This document shows positions 53,401 through 61,134 of a stretch of DNA of 64,000 bases, in pieces. The notes under the pieces were generated by a model. The model was not told the origin of the DNA and did not search any database. It saw nothing but the letters and a program-made list of their open reading frames with translations. Numbering within the stretch: position 1 is the first letter of the stretch; the number at the start of each line of letters is the position of its first letter. The stretch spans positions 444,500 through 508,499 of the forward strand of contig JAHBVR010000003.1 of NCBI GenBank assembly GCA_019637395.1. Direction: 5' to 3'. This DNA comes from Vulcanimicrobiota bacterium (GTDB lineage Bacteria; Vulcanimicrobiota; Xenobia; Xenobiales; JADMJV01). Both the position numbers and the translations under genes were made by a program.

Positions 53401-54203
53401 GCGTCCATCAGGTCGGCGTCGAATTTCATCGGCTCGAGCCGCTGATGCCTTACTGGCTGGAGGGTGAGCCCCAAGGTCCGGTGGTGGCCGACACTCCCCG
53501 GGGTCGCCAGTTGGGCTGGATTCGCCAGCTCCAGACGCGCGCCGAGCAACCGTTTCCAGCCTGCCTGCCAGCCACTCCAGGCGATCTACGCCTGCATCAG
53601 CAACGCAAATTATTTGCCGAGGAAGCGCTGGCCTGGGCACGGGGCCAGAACCCCCCCTTCAGCTTGGAAAGCGCCTACCAGGTGCTGGACGGCGAACTGC
53701 TGGTCTTTCATTTCCACGCTCTCGAGCGGGTGGATTTTCGCCCCCTGGTCAAGGCGCTGGCTCAGCAGTATCGCAAGAAGATCGAACTGTTTCAGTTGAA
53801 TTCGCGCCGGCGCGTGCAAGACCACGGCGCAGCCCTGGGCCGGTGCGGCCTGGAGTGTTGCTGCACCGCCTGGCTGCGCGACTTTCCTTCGGTGTCGGTG
53901 CGTATGGCGGAAGAGCAGGGCTTTCAATTGCAGCCAGAAGCCGTCACGGGTGTCTGTGGACGACTCCTGTGCTGCCTGCGTTACGAGTATGACGGCTATC
54001 TGGAGCGGCGCCGGCAGCCCCAGGTAGGCGACTGGGTGGATACCCCGGACGGGCGGGTGAAGGTGCTGGCCGTGGACGAGCACGCCCGCACTCTGCGCGT
54101 GGAGAATGAACAGGGGCACGCCTTTTCGATTCCTTTGGGGCGCGCAAAAAAAAGTGGGACATGCCGTTCATGCCAGCAGGGTACGGGGGAGCCGTCGTTG
54201 TAA
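53397..54203 (+). CDS. ricT: RicT (YaaT) PSP1-domain protein
   Basis: 268-residue PSP1-family protein. In Bacillus it works with RicA and RicF in an [Fe-S]-binding complex that steers RNase Y. Cysteine-rich segment G-R-C-G-L-E-C-C-C, then D-F-P-S-V-S-V-R-M-A, then G-V-C-G-R-L-L-C-C-L-R-Y-E, as in the family. RicA and RicF are not in this window. GTG start inside the holB stop. A TTATCCACA box lies 47 bases past its stop. Confidence 0.93.
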   Translation: MSVHQVGVEFHRLEPLMPYWLEGEPQGPVVADTPRGRQLGWIRQLQTRAEQPFPACLPATPGDLRLHQQRKLFAEEALAWARGQNPPFSLESAYQVLDGELLVFHFHALERVDFRPLVKALAQQYRKKIELFQLNSRRRVQDHGAALGRCGLECCCTAWLRDFPSVSVRMAEEQGFQLQPEAVTGVCGRLLCCLRYEYDGYLERRRQPQVGDWVDTPDGRVKVLAVDEHARTLRVENEQGHAFSIPLGRAKKSGTCRSCQQGTGEPSL

Positions 54204-54224
54204 TCCGGGCGACCAAAGATTCAG

Positions 54225-54242
54225 AAAAGTTTTACAACTTTT
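54225..54242. repeat. AT-rich inverted repeat
   Basis: AAAAGTT - TTAC - AACTTTT, a perfect 7-base stem in the gap between ricT and the SDR gene, 8 bases before a DnaA-box sequence. No T-run follows, so it is a weak terminator candidate at best. Confidence 0.6.
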
Positions 54243-54249
54243 CCCCAGC

Positions 54250-54258
54250 TTATCCACA
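54250..54258 (+). promoter_or_regulatory. DnaA-box-like site 1
   Basis: TTATCCACA, a perfect match to the 9-base DnaA box consensus, in the ricT-SDR gap 17 bases before the SDR start. Confidence 0.5.
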
Positions 54259-54274
54259 ATTGAGGTGAATAACC

Positions 54275-55024
54275 TTGGCAAATGCCCTGATTACAGGGGC
54301 TTCCAGCGGAATCGGGTTATCCACAGCCAGGCGCCTGGCTCAGCGCGGACACCAGGTTCTGCTCCTCAGCTACGATGAGCCTGAACTCTTGCAGGCCTGC
54401 TCCAGTCTGGGCCCCCAGGCCGTTCCCGTGCTCTGCGATCTGTCCATGCCCGAACAGGTCGAGGGTTTGTGGCTGCGGCTGGAGGAAAGCTACGGACCGA
54501 TCGACACTTTGATCAACAATGCCGGCATCGGATTGCGCGCCGAAGTGGTGGATACCGAGATGGCCGACTTGCGCCGCCTCTTCGAGGTGAATTTTTTTGC
54601 GGCCGCCAACCTGTGCCGCCAGGCCATGGCCTGCATGAGCCGGCGCCGCCGCGGTCACATTCTCAATCTCACCAGCGCCGCCGCGCGCCGCTCGCTGCCC
54701 TGTATCGGAGCCTACGGGGCCAGCAAGGCGGCCCTGCACGGGCTGACTCAAAGCCTGCGCCTGGAGGCCTCCGGCTCGGGAGTAACGGTCAGTGAGGTGC
54801 TGCCGATTTCCGTCACCACCCCCTTTTTTGCCAGAGCCGGCTACCAACCGCGCGGCCTGACGCAGACCCCCGAGCAGGTGGCTGAGCAGATCCTGCTTTG
54901 CCTGGATGGTGGCCAGGCCGAGCGCACCACCCACTGGCCCACCGCCCTCGGTTTCGTGCTGGATGCCCTTTTCCCCAACTGGGTGGCGGCCTTTCTGGCC
55001 TGGCGCTACCGGCGCGGGAGCTAG
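54275..55024 (+). CDS. short-chain dehydrogenase/reductase
   Basis: 249-residue NAD(P)-dependent SDR. Cofactor motif T-G-A-S-S-G-I-G (residue 7 on), N-N-A-G-I-G, and catalytic Ser...Tyr-x-x-x-Lys (L-T-S-A-A, then Y-G-A-S-K) are complete. The substrate is unknown. TTG start with GAGGTG 7 bases upstream. The LMF1-like gene begins 4 bases after its stop. Confidence 0.9.
   Translation: MANALITGASSGIGLSTARRLAQRGHQVLLLSYDEPELLQACSSLGPQAVPVLCDLSMPEQVEGLWLRLEESYGPIDTLINNAGIGLRAEVVDTEMADLRRLFEVNFFAAANLCRQAMACMSRRRRGHILNLTSAAARRSLPCIGAYGASKAALHGLTQSLRLEASGSGVTVSEVLPISVTTPFFARAGYQPRGLTQTPEQVAEQILLCLDGGQAERTTHWPTALGFVLDALFPNWVAAFLAWRYRRGS
54317..54325 (+). promoter_or_regulatory. DnaA-box-like site 2
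   Basis: TTATCCACA again, same orientation, 67 bases after site 1, inside the first codons of the SDR gene (in the conserved G-I-G-L-S-T stretch). The match could be coincidental because the bases are also coding. Confidence 0.3.
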
Positions 55025-55028
55025 TCTG

Positions 55029-56435
55029 TTGCAGCAAGGGCTGGGAGCGATTTTTCTGTTGGCCTTCGCGGCCGCTCTGCACCAGTTCGGTCCTCTGCTG
55101 AGCAGCACCGGCCTGCTGCCCATTCCGAGCTATCTGAAGGGCCGTCGCTTTCGGCAGGCGCCCAGCCTTTTTCACTGGCGCTATTCGGATCGGTTTTACC
55201 GCCAGGTTTGCATTCTGGGACTTGGATTGGCCGGGCTGGCCGCTACCGGAATTCTGCAGAAAGCTCCCGTCCTGATCGGCGTTACCGGTTGGCTGCTCAT
55301 GACTTTCCTCTATCTGTCGCTGGTCAACGTGGGTCAGCGCTGGTTTGCCTTCGGTTGGGAATCCATGCTGGTGGAAGCCGGTTTCTTCGCGGCTTTTCTC
55401 GGTCCCCAGGGAATGAAGCCGGGTTGGGCGGCAGTTTTTGCCCTGCGCTGGATGCTCTTTCGCACCGAGGTGGGAGCCGGCCTGATCAAGCTGCGCCACG
55501 ACAAGTGCTGGCGAGATCTGACCTGCCTTTACTACCACTACGAAACGCAGCCGGTGCCCAACGCGCTGAGCTGGTATTTTCACCGGCTGCCGCGCTGGTT
55601 TCACCGGGCCGGAGTGGTGGGCAGCCATCTGGTCCAGGTGGTCGTTCCCTTTGCCCTGTTCTTGCCGCAGCCATTGGCCGGCTGGGCGGCCTGGGCCATC
55701 ATCGCCCATCAGGGTTGGCTGATCGTCAGCGGCAACTACGCCTGGCTCAACTGGTTGACGGTGGTGCTGGCTTTCTCAGGGTTTGCCTCCAGCGGCGCTG
55801 TGCCACGGCCTCTCTGGTTTGAGCTGGTGCAGTTGGGTTTGCTGCTTTTCACCTTGAAGCTGAGCCAGGAGCCGCTGCTCAATCTGACCCGAAAAACCCA
55901 GTTGATGAACTACAGTTTCAACCCCTGGCGGCTGGTTAACGCCTATGGGGCCTTCGGCAGCGTTTCGCGGGAACGCTATGAGGTGGTGCTGCAGGGCAGT
56001 CGCGAGATCTTTCCGACCCGCCCGGAGGATTGGCAAGAATACGAGTTCTGGGCCAAACCGGGCCATCCGGCCCGCCGCCCGCCGCAGATTGCCCCTTACC
56101 ATCTGCGCCTCGACTGGGTGATCTGGTTTGTGCCTCTGGGCCTCACCCTGAATCTGGCTCTGCGCGATAGACCGGAGCGGCGTCTGGCCTGGCGCTACGA
56201 GTCATGGTTCATCGCCTTCCTTGACGGCCTTTTGCGCAATGATCTCCAACTGACCCGCCTGTTGCGCCACAACCCCTTCGCTGGCGAGAAGGGGCCGGTC
56301 ACACTGCGGGCTCTAATCTTCCACTACCGCTACACCACTCCTGAAGAACGCCGCGAGACCGGGCACTGGTGGGTGCGCACCCAGGTGGGGGTGTATTTGC
56401 CCGATTACCACGGGTCACTTGGGAGGCGGGGGTAG
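55029..56435 (+). CDS. lipase maturation factor (LMF1) family membrane protein
   Basis: 468-residue protein with about seven membrane helices, then a soluble C-terminal domain. L-P-I-P-S-Y-L, F-G-W-E-S-M-L-V-E-A-G-F-F, R-W-M-L-F-R-T-E-V-G-A-G-L-I-K-L-R-H-D-K-C-W and T-C-L-Y-Y-H-Y-E-T-Q-P-V-P-N are signatures of the LMF1 family (vertebrate LMF1 matures lipases in the ER). The bacterial role is not known. TTG at 55029 with GGGAG upstream is preferred because the family fold starts there. The 3' end overlaps the convergent hypothetical gene by 21 bases. Confidence 0.85.
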   Translation: MQQGLGAIFLLAFAAALHQFGPLLSSTGLLPIPSYLKGRRFRQAPSLFHWRYSDRFYRQVCILGLGLAGLAATGILQKAPVLIGVTGWLLMTFLYLSLVNVGQRWFAFGWESMLVEAGFFAAFLGPQGMKPGWAAVFALRWMLFRTEVGAGLIKLRHDKCWRDLTCLYYHYETQPVPNALSWYFHRLPRWFHRAGVVGSHLVQVVVPFALFLPQPLAGWAAWAIIAHQGWLIVSGNYAWLNWLTVVLAFSGFASSGAVPRPLWFELVQLGLLLFTLKLSQEPLLNLTRKTQLMNYSFNPWRLVNAYGAFGSVSRERYEVVLQGSREIFPTRPEDWQEYEFWAKPGHPARRPPQIAPYHLRLDWVIWFVPLGLTLNLALRDRPERRLAWRYESWFIAFLDGLLRNDLQLTRLLRHNPFAGEKGPVTLRALIFHYRYTTPEERRETGHWWVRTQVGVYLPDYHGSLGRRG

Positions 56436-56891
56436 CAGCAGGGCCCACAGATCGTAGCCGGCTTCCTGGGCGGTTTCCAGGCGGGCCGCCTGAGGATCGT
56501 CCTTGAGCTGAATGGCCAGTTCGTGCCGGCTCTGAAGCTGGCGCAGGATATCCAACAGGTCGGCTCGGCCCCAGGGACGCTGAGGGAGCCCCTGGGGGAC
56601 CGCCGCTTCGATGACCTCTTCCAGTTGCTGGCGCGAATTCTCGAACTGCTCCCGCAGGTGTGCTTCGGTTTCCCGGTCCACCGGGTGCAAATCGTCCAGG
56701 CGGTAGCTCTTGCCTTCACCGCGAGTGAGGCGCACCCGCCCTTCGGGGTGGGCCAGCCAGCGCCCGGCCAGCAGTTCGCCTTCCGGGGTCTGTTCGCGTA
56801 ACTCCACGCATTGCGGGTGGCGGTAAGCGCGCACCAGGATGCCGCCGGGCAACCGATAAAACTTGCCGGACAGCAAGTCGCGATAGAGCAT
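56415..56891 (-). CDS. hypothetical protein
   Basis: 158-residue protein, not recognised. Residues 1-75 are beta-rich (G-G-I-L-V-R-A-Y-R-H-P-Q, W-L-A-H-P-E-G-R-V-R-L), 75-140 are helical with a Glu/Gln-rich stretch (L-R-E-Q-F-E-N-S-R-Q-Q-L-E-E-V-I), and the end is prolines. Its ATG abuts the HD-protein stop, so both are one transcript with the small zinc-finger protein upstream. Confidence 0.6.
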   Translation of the reverse strand: MLYRDLLSGKFYRLPGGILVRAYRHPQCVELREQTPEGELLAGRWLAHPEGRVRLTRGEGKSYRLDDLHPVDRETEAHLREQFENSRQQLEEVIEAAVPQGLPQRPWGRADLLDILRQLQSRHELAIQLKDDPQAARLETAQEAGYDLWALLLPPPPK

Positions 56892-58178
56892 CTACAGATC
56901 CAGGAAAAGCTGGCCGCCTTGCAGGGCGGGCAGATGATTGGGCTCGCGAAAGTGTTCTTCGCAGGCTTGCGAGACTTTGGGCAGTTTGGCTGCGCATTGG
57001 GGCGCCAAAAAGGCGTAGAATTTCCATAAGTCCTGATGGCGTTCGCGCAAAACCTGCAGTTCGGGGAGGGCGACGCTGGAAAGCGGTCCGATTTCTCGCT
57101 CGCGCAAACGCACCCGCATATCCGCTTCCTTTAACTGCATTCCGAAGGCGGGACAGTACAAAATCAGCTCACCCGGCTTGAGCCTGCAGCGCTTGCTGAT
57201 GTCCAGTTCGGCCTGGCGCCGGCGGGCGGCGTCCTTGTGATAGTGCTCCACCAGTTCGCGGCGGCGTTCCTCGCCGATGCGCCGCGTGATTACGTAGGCC
57301 CGCTTGTGAATCTGGTGGGAGCGTAGTTGGCCTATCAACAGGGAGATGATGGGATCTCCAGCCAGTTCGTGTTGCAGGCGATGCAGCAAGACCTCGTCGC
57401 CGCAGGCTTCCAGGTCGCGCAACTGCCAGCCGTGCTCCAGGGCGGCTTCGACGGCCCGCGAGATCATGGCGCCGCTGGCGGTCTTGGTGTGGTGGAAATA
57501 AACGCGCTCGCTCAAAAAGTAGCGCAGCCGCAGCAAGTTGACCACTTCGGAAAGCACGTCCTGCCGTACCAGGCCGTTCTTCAAGGCCTCCAGATAAAGA
57601 CGCCCATCCTCAGACAGGCGGAACATACTTAAGATGCGCATGTCGTAGCTCTGGGGCAGCCCGCAAAAATAGGCGTCGCGGCGCAGATAGTCGAGCAGAT
57701 CGGCGCACACGGTTCCGGAGAAGACTTCGGAATGCCAGGCCTGCTCGGGGGTGCCTCCCAGAATGGTCAGCACCGGATCGAGCAGTTTGTGAGCTTTGAG
57801 CTTCTGGCCCAGGCCCCCGCGCGGCAAAAAATGGCGCAGGCGTTCCGGCGTATCGTGCCGCTGGAAGACGCGGCGCTCATCTTCCAGCGTGTGACCGAAG
57901 GGGATGTGAGTGATGTCGTGGAGCAGGGCCGAGGCCAGCACGTCCAGATGATCATGCGGGTCCATGCCCAGGTTATCGATCAAGCGCTGGGTCAGATGAC
58001 AGGTGCCCAGACTGTGTTCGAAACGAGTATGGGTGGCTCCGGGGTAAACCAGGCTGGCCGTGCCCAGCATTTTGATGCCGCGCATGCGCTGCACCTCGGG
58101 GGTATCGCAGAGTTCGACCAGCGGCCGGGGCAGACTGATATCGCCGTGGACCGGGTCGCGGAAGGTTTTACCGGTCAC
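56892..58178 (-). CDS. HD-domain phosphohydrolase (SAMHD1/dNTPase-like)
   Basis: 428-residue hydrolase. Starts with F-R-D-P-V-H-G, then Q-R-M-R-G-I-K-M-L-G-T, G-A-T-H-T-R-F-E-H-S-L-G (first metal His), L-L-H-D-I-T-H-I-P-F-G-H-T-L-E-D-E (HD motif) and S-G-T-V-C-A-D-L-L-D-Y-L-R-R-D, as in dNTP triphosphohydrolase-like and SAMHD1-like proteins. The substrate is inferred. It is preceded on the same strand by the small acidic zinc-finger protein (4-base overlap) and followed by an unknown gene; a three-gene unit. Confidence 0.9.
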   Translation of the reverse strand: MTGKTFRDPVHGDISLPRPLVELCDTPEVQRMRGIKMLGTASLVYPGATHTRFEHSLGTCHLTQRLIDNLGMDPHDHLDVLASALLHDITHIPFGHTLEDERRVFQRHDTPERLRHFLPRGGLGQKLKAHKLLDPVLTILGGTPEQAWHSEVFSGTVCADLLDYLRRDAYFCGLPQSYDMRILSMFRLSEDGRLYLEALKNGLVRQDVLSEVVNLLRLRYFLSERVYFHHTKTASGAMISRAVEAALEHGWQLRDLEACGDEVLLHRLQHELAGDPIISLLIGQLRSHQIHKRAYVITRRIGEERRRELVEHYHKDAARRRQAELDISKRCRLKPGELILYCPAFGMQLKEADMRVRLREREIGPLSSVALPELQVLRERHQDLWKFYAFLAPQCAAKLPKVSQACEEHFREPNHLPALQGGQLFLDL

Positions 58179-58510
58179 TCTTCATCGTCGTCGTCATCGT
58201 CCTCGGGCGTCCAGGTGAAGCGGTTCGGGTCGGGGGCTTCCATTCCCTCGGCGGCTTGCTTGGCCTGATCCTCGTCCTCGATGGCTTCGGCGCCTTCGCC
58301 CTGGAGCACGGCGAGGATTTTCTTGGTGAGCCGAAAGGAGGGATTTTCGCCGAAAGCTTTCTCCCACTTTTCGCGGTCGAGGCGTAATACGAACTGACCG
58401 CCGCACATACCGCAAAGGTAGCGAAGGCCGGAAGGACTAAAGCCCGCCAGCTTCATATCTTTGATCTGGCAGGGATGTTCAAACAATTGACCCGTAGTGC
58501 GAATTTTCAT
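58175..58510 (-). CDS. small acidic protein with a CxxC motif
   Basis: 111-residue protein: N-terminal K-I-R-T-T-G, one C-x-x-C motif in Y-L-C-G-M-C-G-G-Q-F (residues about 34-42), a helical middle, and a strongly acidic tail (D-D-D-D-D-D-D-E-E). The other ligands needed for zinc are not obvious (one more Cys near residue 14). It overlaps the HD gene by 4 bases. The start ATG at 58510 overlaps the divergent gene's longer form. Function unknown. Confidence 0.6.
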   Translation of the reverse strand: MKIRTTGQLFEHPCQIKDMKLAGFSPSGLRYLCGMCGGQFVLRLDREKWEKAFGENPSFRLTKKILAVLQGEGAEAIEDEDQAKQAAEGMEAPDPNRFTWTPEDDDDDDEE

Positions 58511-59260
58511 AGGGCCGTGCGTTCCACGCTGGCCCTTTGGGTCCTTTTCGGCCTGCCCGCGGCAGCCGAGCCGGCCTGGAGAAAGGTTGCCGACGGCCTG
58601 GAGTATCGACCTGGCTGGGTCAACAACAAACCAGAGCAATTGTTGCACCTGGTGCGTTTCCAACCCCACAAGATGGAATTACGCGTGCTCAAGCCCGGCG
58701 GCGGCCTGCCCAAACAGCGATCCCAGGAGTTTCTACAGCAGAGCGGCGCTCTGGCTGTCTTCAACGGAGGCTACTTCGACCCCCAGGATCGAGTGCTGGG
58801 TTTGCTTTACGCTGGTCACTGGATCCAGTCCAAGCCCGCCGGCGGCCCCGCTTTCGGCGGAGTTTTCAGTTTGATCGGGGATAAGCCCGGCCTGCAGCCG
58901 ATTTTTCAAATCTCGGAAACAGAATACCAGGGCCTGCGCAATGCGCCCGACCTGCGTTTCATGATCCAGTGCGGACCCCGCCTGCTGGCCAACGGCCAGC
59001 CGGTGAGCGGGCTGGAAAAGACCTTCTCGCGCCGCACCGCTATCGCTTACGATGAGCAGGGGCGCTTGATCTTGCTGGCCAGCGCGCCTGCCTACGCTCT
59101 CAGCTTCAGCCAGCTGCAGGCCTATTTGCGCGACCAACTCAAGGTCAAATGGGCTCTCAACCTGGACGGCGGCTCCAGCACTCAGTGCAGCGTTAAAGGC
59201 CGGGTGGAAAATCCCGGCTACAGCCCCGTGCCCTACGCGCTGGGAGTGTTCGCCCGATAA
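58475..59260 (+). CDS. secreted phosphodiester-glycosidase-like (NAGPA/DUF2233) protein
   Basis: 261-residue protein with a signal peptide (L-A-L-W-V-L-F-G-L-P-A-A-A-E-P). Seen: A-V-F-N-G-G-Y-F-D, then R-T-A-I-A-Y-D, then A-L-N-L-D-G-G-S-S-T-Q, the core motifs of the NAGPA fold, whose eukaryotic member uncovers mannose-6-phosphate. Here it is probably periplasmic glycan processing (inference). GTG at 58517 is a possible start that avoids overlap with the divergent gene. Its stop shares one base with the recQ ATG (TAATG). Confidence 0.8.
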   Translation: MFKQLTRSANFHRAVRSTLALWVLFGLPAAAEPAWRKVADGLEYRPGWVNNKPEQLLHLVRFQPHKMELRVLKPGGGLPKQRSQEFLQQSGALAVFNGGYFDPQDRVLGLLYAGHWIQSKPAGGPAFGGVFSLIGDKPGLQPIFQISETEYQGLRNAPDLRFMIQCGPRLLANGQPVSGLEKTFSRRTAIAYDEQGRLILLASAPAYALSFSQLQAYLRDQLKVKWALNLDGGSSTQCSVKGRVENPGYSPVPYALGVFAR

Positions 59261-61080
59261 TGCAACTGCAAAGCGCTCAAACCATCCTTCACGAGACCTT
59301 CGGCTACGCGGGCTTTCGCGGCCTGCAGCAGGATGTCATCGAGCACGTGCTGGCCGGCCAACACGCCCTGGTGGTGATGCCCACCGGCTCGGGCAAGTCC
59401 CTGTGCTATCAAATCCCCGCCCTGGTGCGGGCCGGCTGCACCATCGTCATCTCCCCGTTGATCGCTCTGATGCACGATCAGGTGACGGCGCTCCAGCAAC
59501 TGGGCGTGGCCGCCGCCGCCCTGAATTCCACCTTGTCCCCGGCGCAGCAGGCCGAGGTGGAAAGGCAATGGCTGGACGGCCATCTTCGACTGCTCTACGT
59601 GGCTCCCGAGCGGGCTCTGAGCAACGGATTTTTGAATCGGCTGGAGGGCGTTTCCCCGGCTCTCTTTGCCATTGACGAAGCCCATTGCGTTTCCCAGTGG
59701 GGCCACGATTTCCGGCCCGAATATCTGCAGCTCACCCGCTTGTTTGAAATGCATCCCCAGGTGCCGCGTCTGGCCTTGACGGCCACCGCCGACCCGCAGA
59801 CGCAGCGGGAGATCGTGGAACGCCTGCAGCTGAGCGCCGGACGGACTTTCCTGGGCGGCTTTGACCGGCCCAACCTACGCTATACCATTCAGTTGCGCCA
59901 TCAGGAGAAGCAACAGGCCCAACGATTTTTAGAACGCCAACCCACCGATGCCAGCGGTATCGTCTATTGCCTGTCGCGGCGCAAGGTGGAAGAGACGGCT
60001 CAGTGGCTGAGCCTGCAGGGCTTTCGGGCGCTGCCCTATCACGCCGGCCTGGACAACGCCACCCGCCAGCTGCATCAGCGCAAATTCCAGATCAACGAAT
60101 GCCAGGTGATGGTGGCCACTATCGCCTTCGGGATGGGCGTGGACAAGCCCGACGTGCGCTACGTCATGCATCTGGATATGCCGAAATCCATCGAGGCTTA
60201 CTACCAGGAGACGGGCCGGGCCGGGCGCGACGGCTTGCCCTCGGAAGTCTTCATGCTCTATGGCCTGAACGACTCGGTGACCTTGTTGCAGATGATGGAG
60301 CAGTCTCACTCCCCGCCCGCTATCAAGCAACTGGAGCGCCTCAAGCTCCGATCGCTGCTGGGGCTTTGCGAAACCGTGCGCTGCCGGCGCCAGGTTTTGC
60401 TCGAGTATTTCGGCGATGCCTGTGAGCCCTGTGGCAATTGCGACACCTGTCTGCAGCCGGTGGAGAGCTGGGACGCCACGGTGGTGGCCCAAAAAGCGCT
60501 GTCGGCCGTTTATCGCACCGGCCAACGCTTCGGTGTCGGCTACCTGTCGCAGTTATTGCGTGGCCAGTTGGAGCCGCGTATGCGGACGAACGGGCACGCC
60601 AATCTGCCCACCTTCGGTGTGGGCAAAGAGTTGAGCGACAAAGAGTGGCACTCGGTTTTTCGCCAGTTGGTGGCCCACGGTTTCCTGGAGGTTAACATGG
60701 AAGGCCATGGCGGTCTGCAATTCACCCAGAGCAGCGCGGCTTTACTCAAGGGCCAGGAGAAACTGCAACTACGCCGCGATCTCCAGGCCAGTAAATCGGC
60801 CTCAGCCAAAGCGCTGGCGCCGGTGCGCCAGTCCAGCCCGCTCTTTGAGCGCCTGCGCGAGACGCGCCTGCGCCTGGCCAAAGAGCAGGGGGTGCCGCCC
60901 TACGTAATCTTTCACGACTCGACGCTCTATGAAATGGCCGAGAAAAAGCCTTCGAGCCTCGATGCCATGCGGCGCATCAGCGGTGTCGGTGAATCGAAGT
61001 TGGGGCGTTATGGAGAAACCTTCCTGCAGGCCATCCACCAGGATGACCTGCCTTCCGAAGGCGATTGGATTCAGTCCTGA
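59260..61080 (+). CDS. recQ: ATP-dependent DNA helicase RecQ
   Basis: 606 residues, close to the E. coli length. Helicase motifs: Q-x-x-V-I-E-H, P-T-G-S-G-K-S-L-C-Y-Q (I), D-E-A-H-C-V-S-Q-W-G-H-D-F-R-P-E-Y (II and aromatic loop), L-T-A-T-A (III), Q-E-T-G-R-A-G-R-D-G (VI). The zinc segment C-R-R, C-E-P-C-G-N-C-D-T-C and a C-terminal HRDC domain (A-M-R-R-I-S-G-V-G) follow. Translationally coupled to the preceding gene. Confidence 0.97.
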   Translation: MQLQSAQTILHETFGYAGFRGLQQDVIEHVLAGQHALVVMPTGSGKSLCYQIPALVRAGCTIVISPLIALMHDQVTALQQLGVAAAALNSTLSPAQQAEVERQWLDGHLRLLYVAPERALSNGFLNRLEGVSPALFAIDEAHCVSQWGHDFRPEYLQLTRLFEMHPQVPRLALTATADPQTQREIVERLQLSAGRTFLGGFDRPNLRYTIQLRHQEKQQAQRFLERQPTDASGIVYCLSRRKVEETAQWLSLQGFRALPYHAGLDNATRQLHQRKFQINECQVMVATIAFGMGVDKPDVRYVMHLDMPKSIEAYYQETGRAGRDGLPSEVFMLYGLNDSVTLLQMMEQSHSPPAIKQLERLKLRSLLGLCETVRCRRQVLLEYFGDACEPCGNCDTCLQPVESWDATVVAQKALSAVYRTGQRFGVGYLSQLLRGQLEPRMRTNGHANLPTFGVGKELSDKEWHSVFRQLVAHGFLEVNMEGHGGLQFTQSSAALLKGQEKLQLRRDLQASKSASAKALAPVRQSSPLFERLRETRLRLAKEQGVPPYVIFHDSTLYEMAEKKPSSLDAMRRISGVGESKLGRYGETFLQAIHQDDLPSEGDWIQS

Positions 61081-61134
61081 GCAGGCCTTACTTGGACCCG
61101 GTCCGACGGGGCGGAACTCAAGCAAAGAGAGTAG

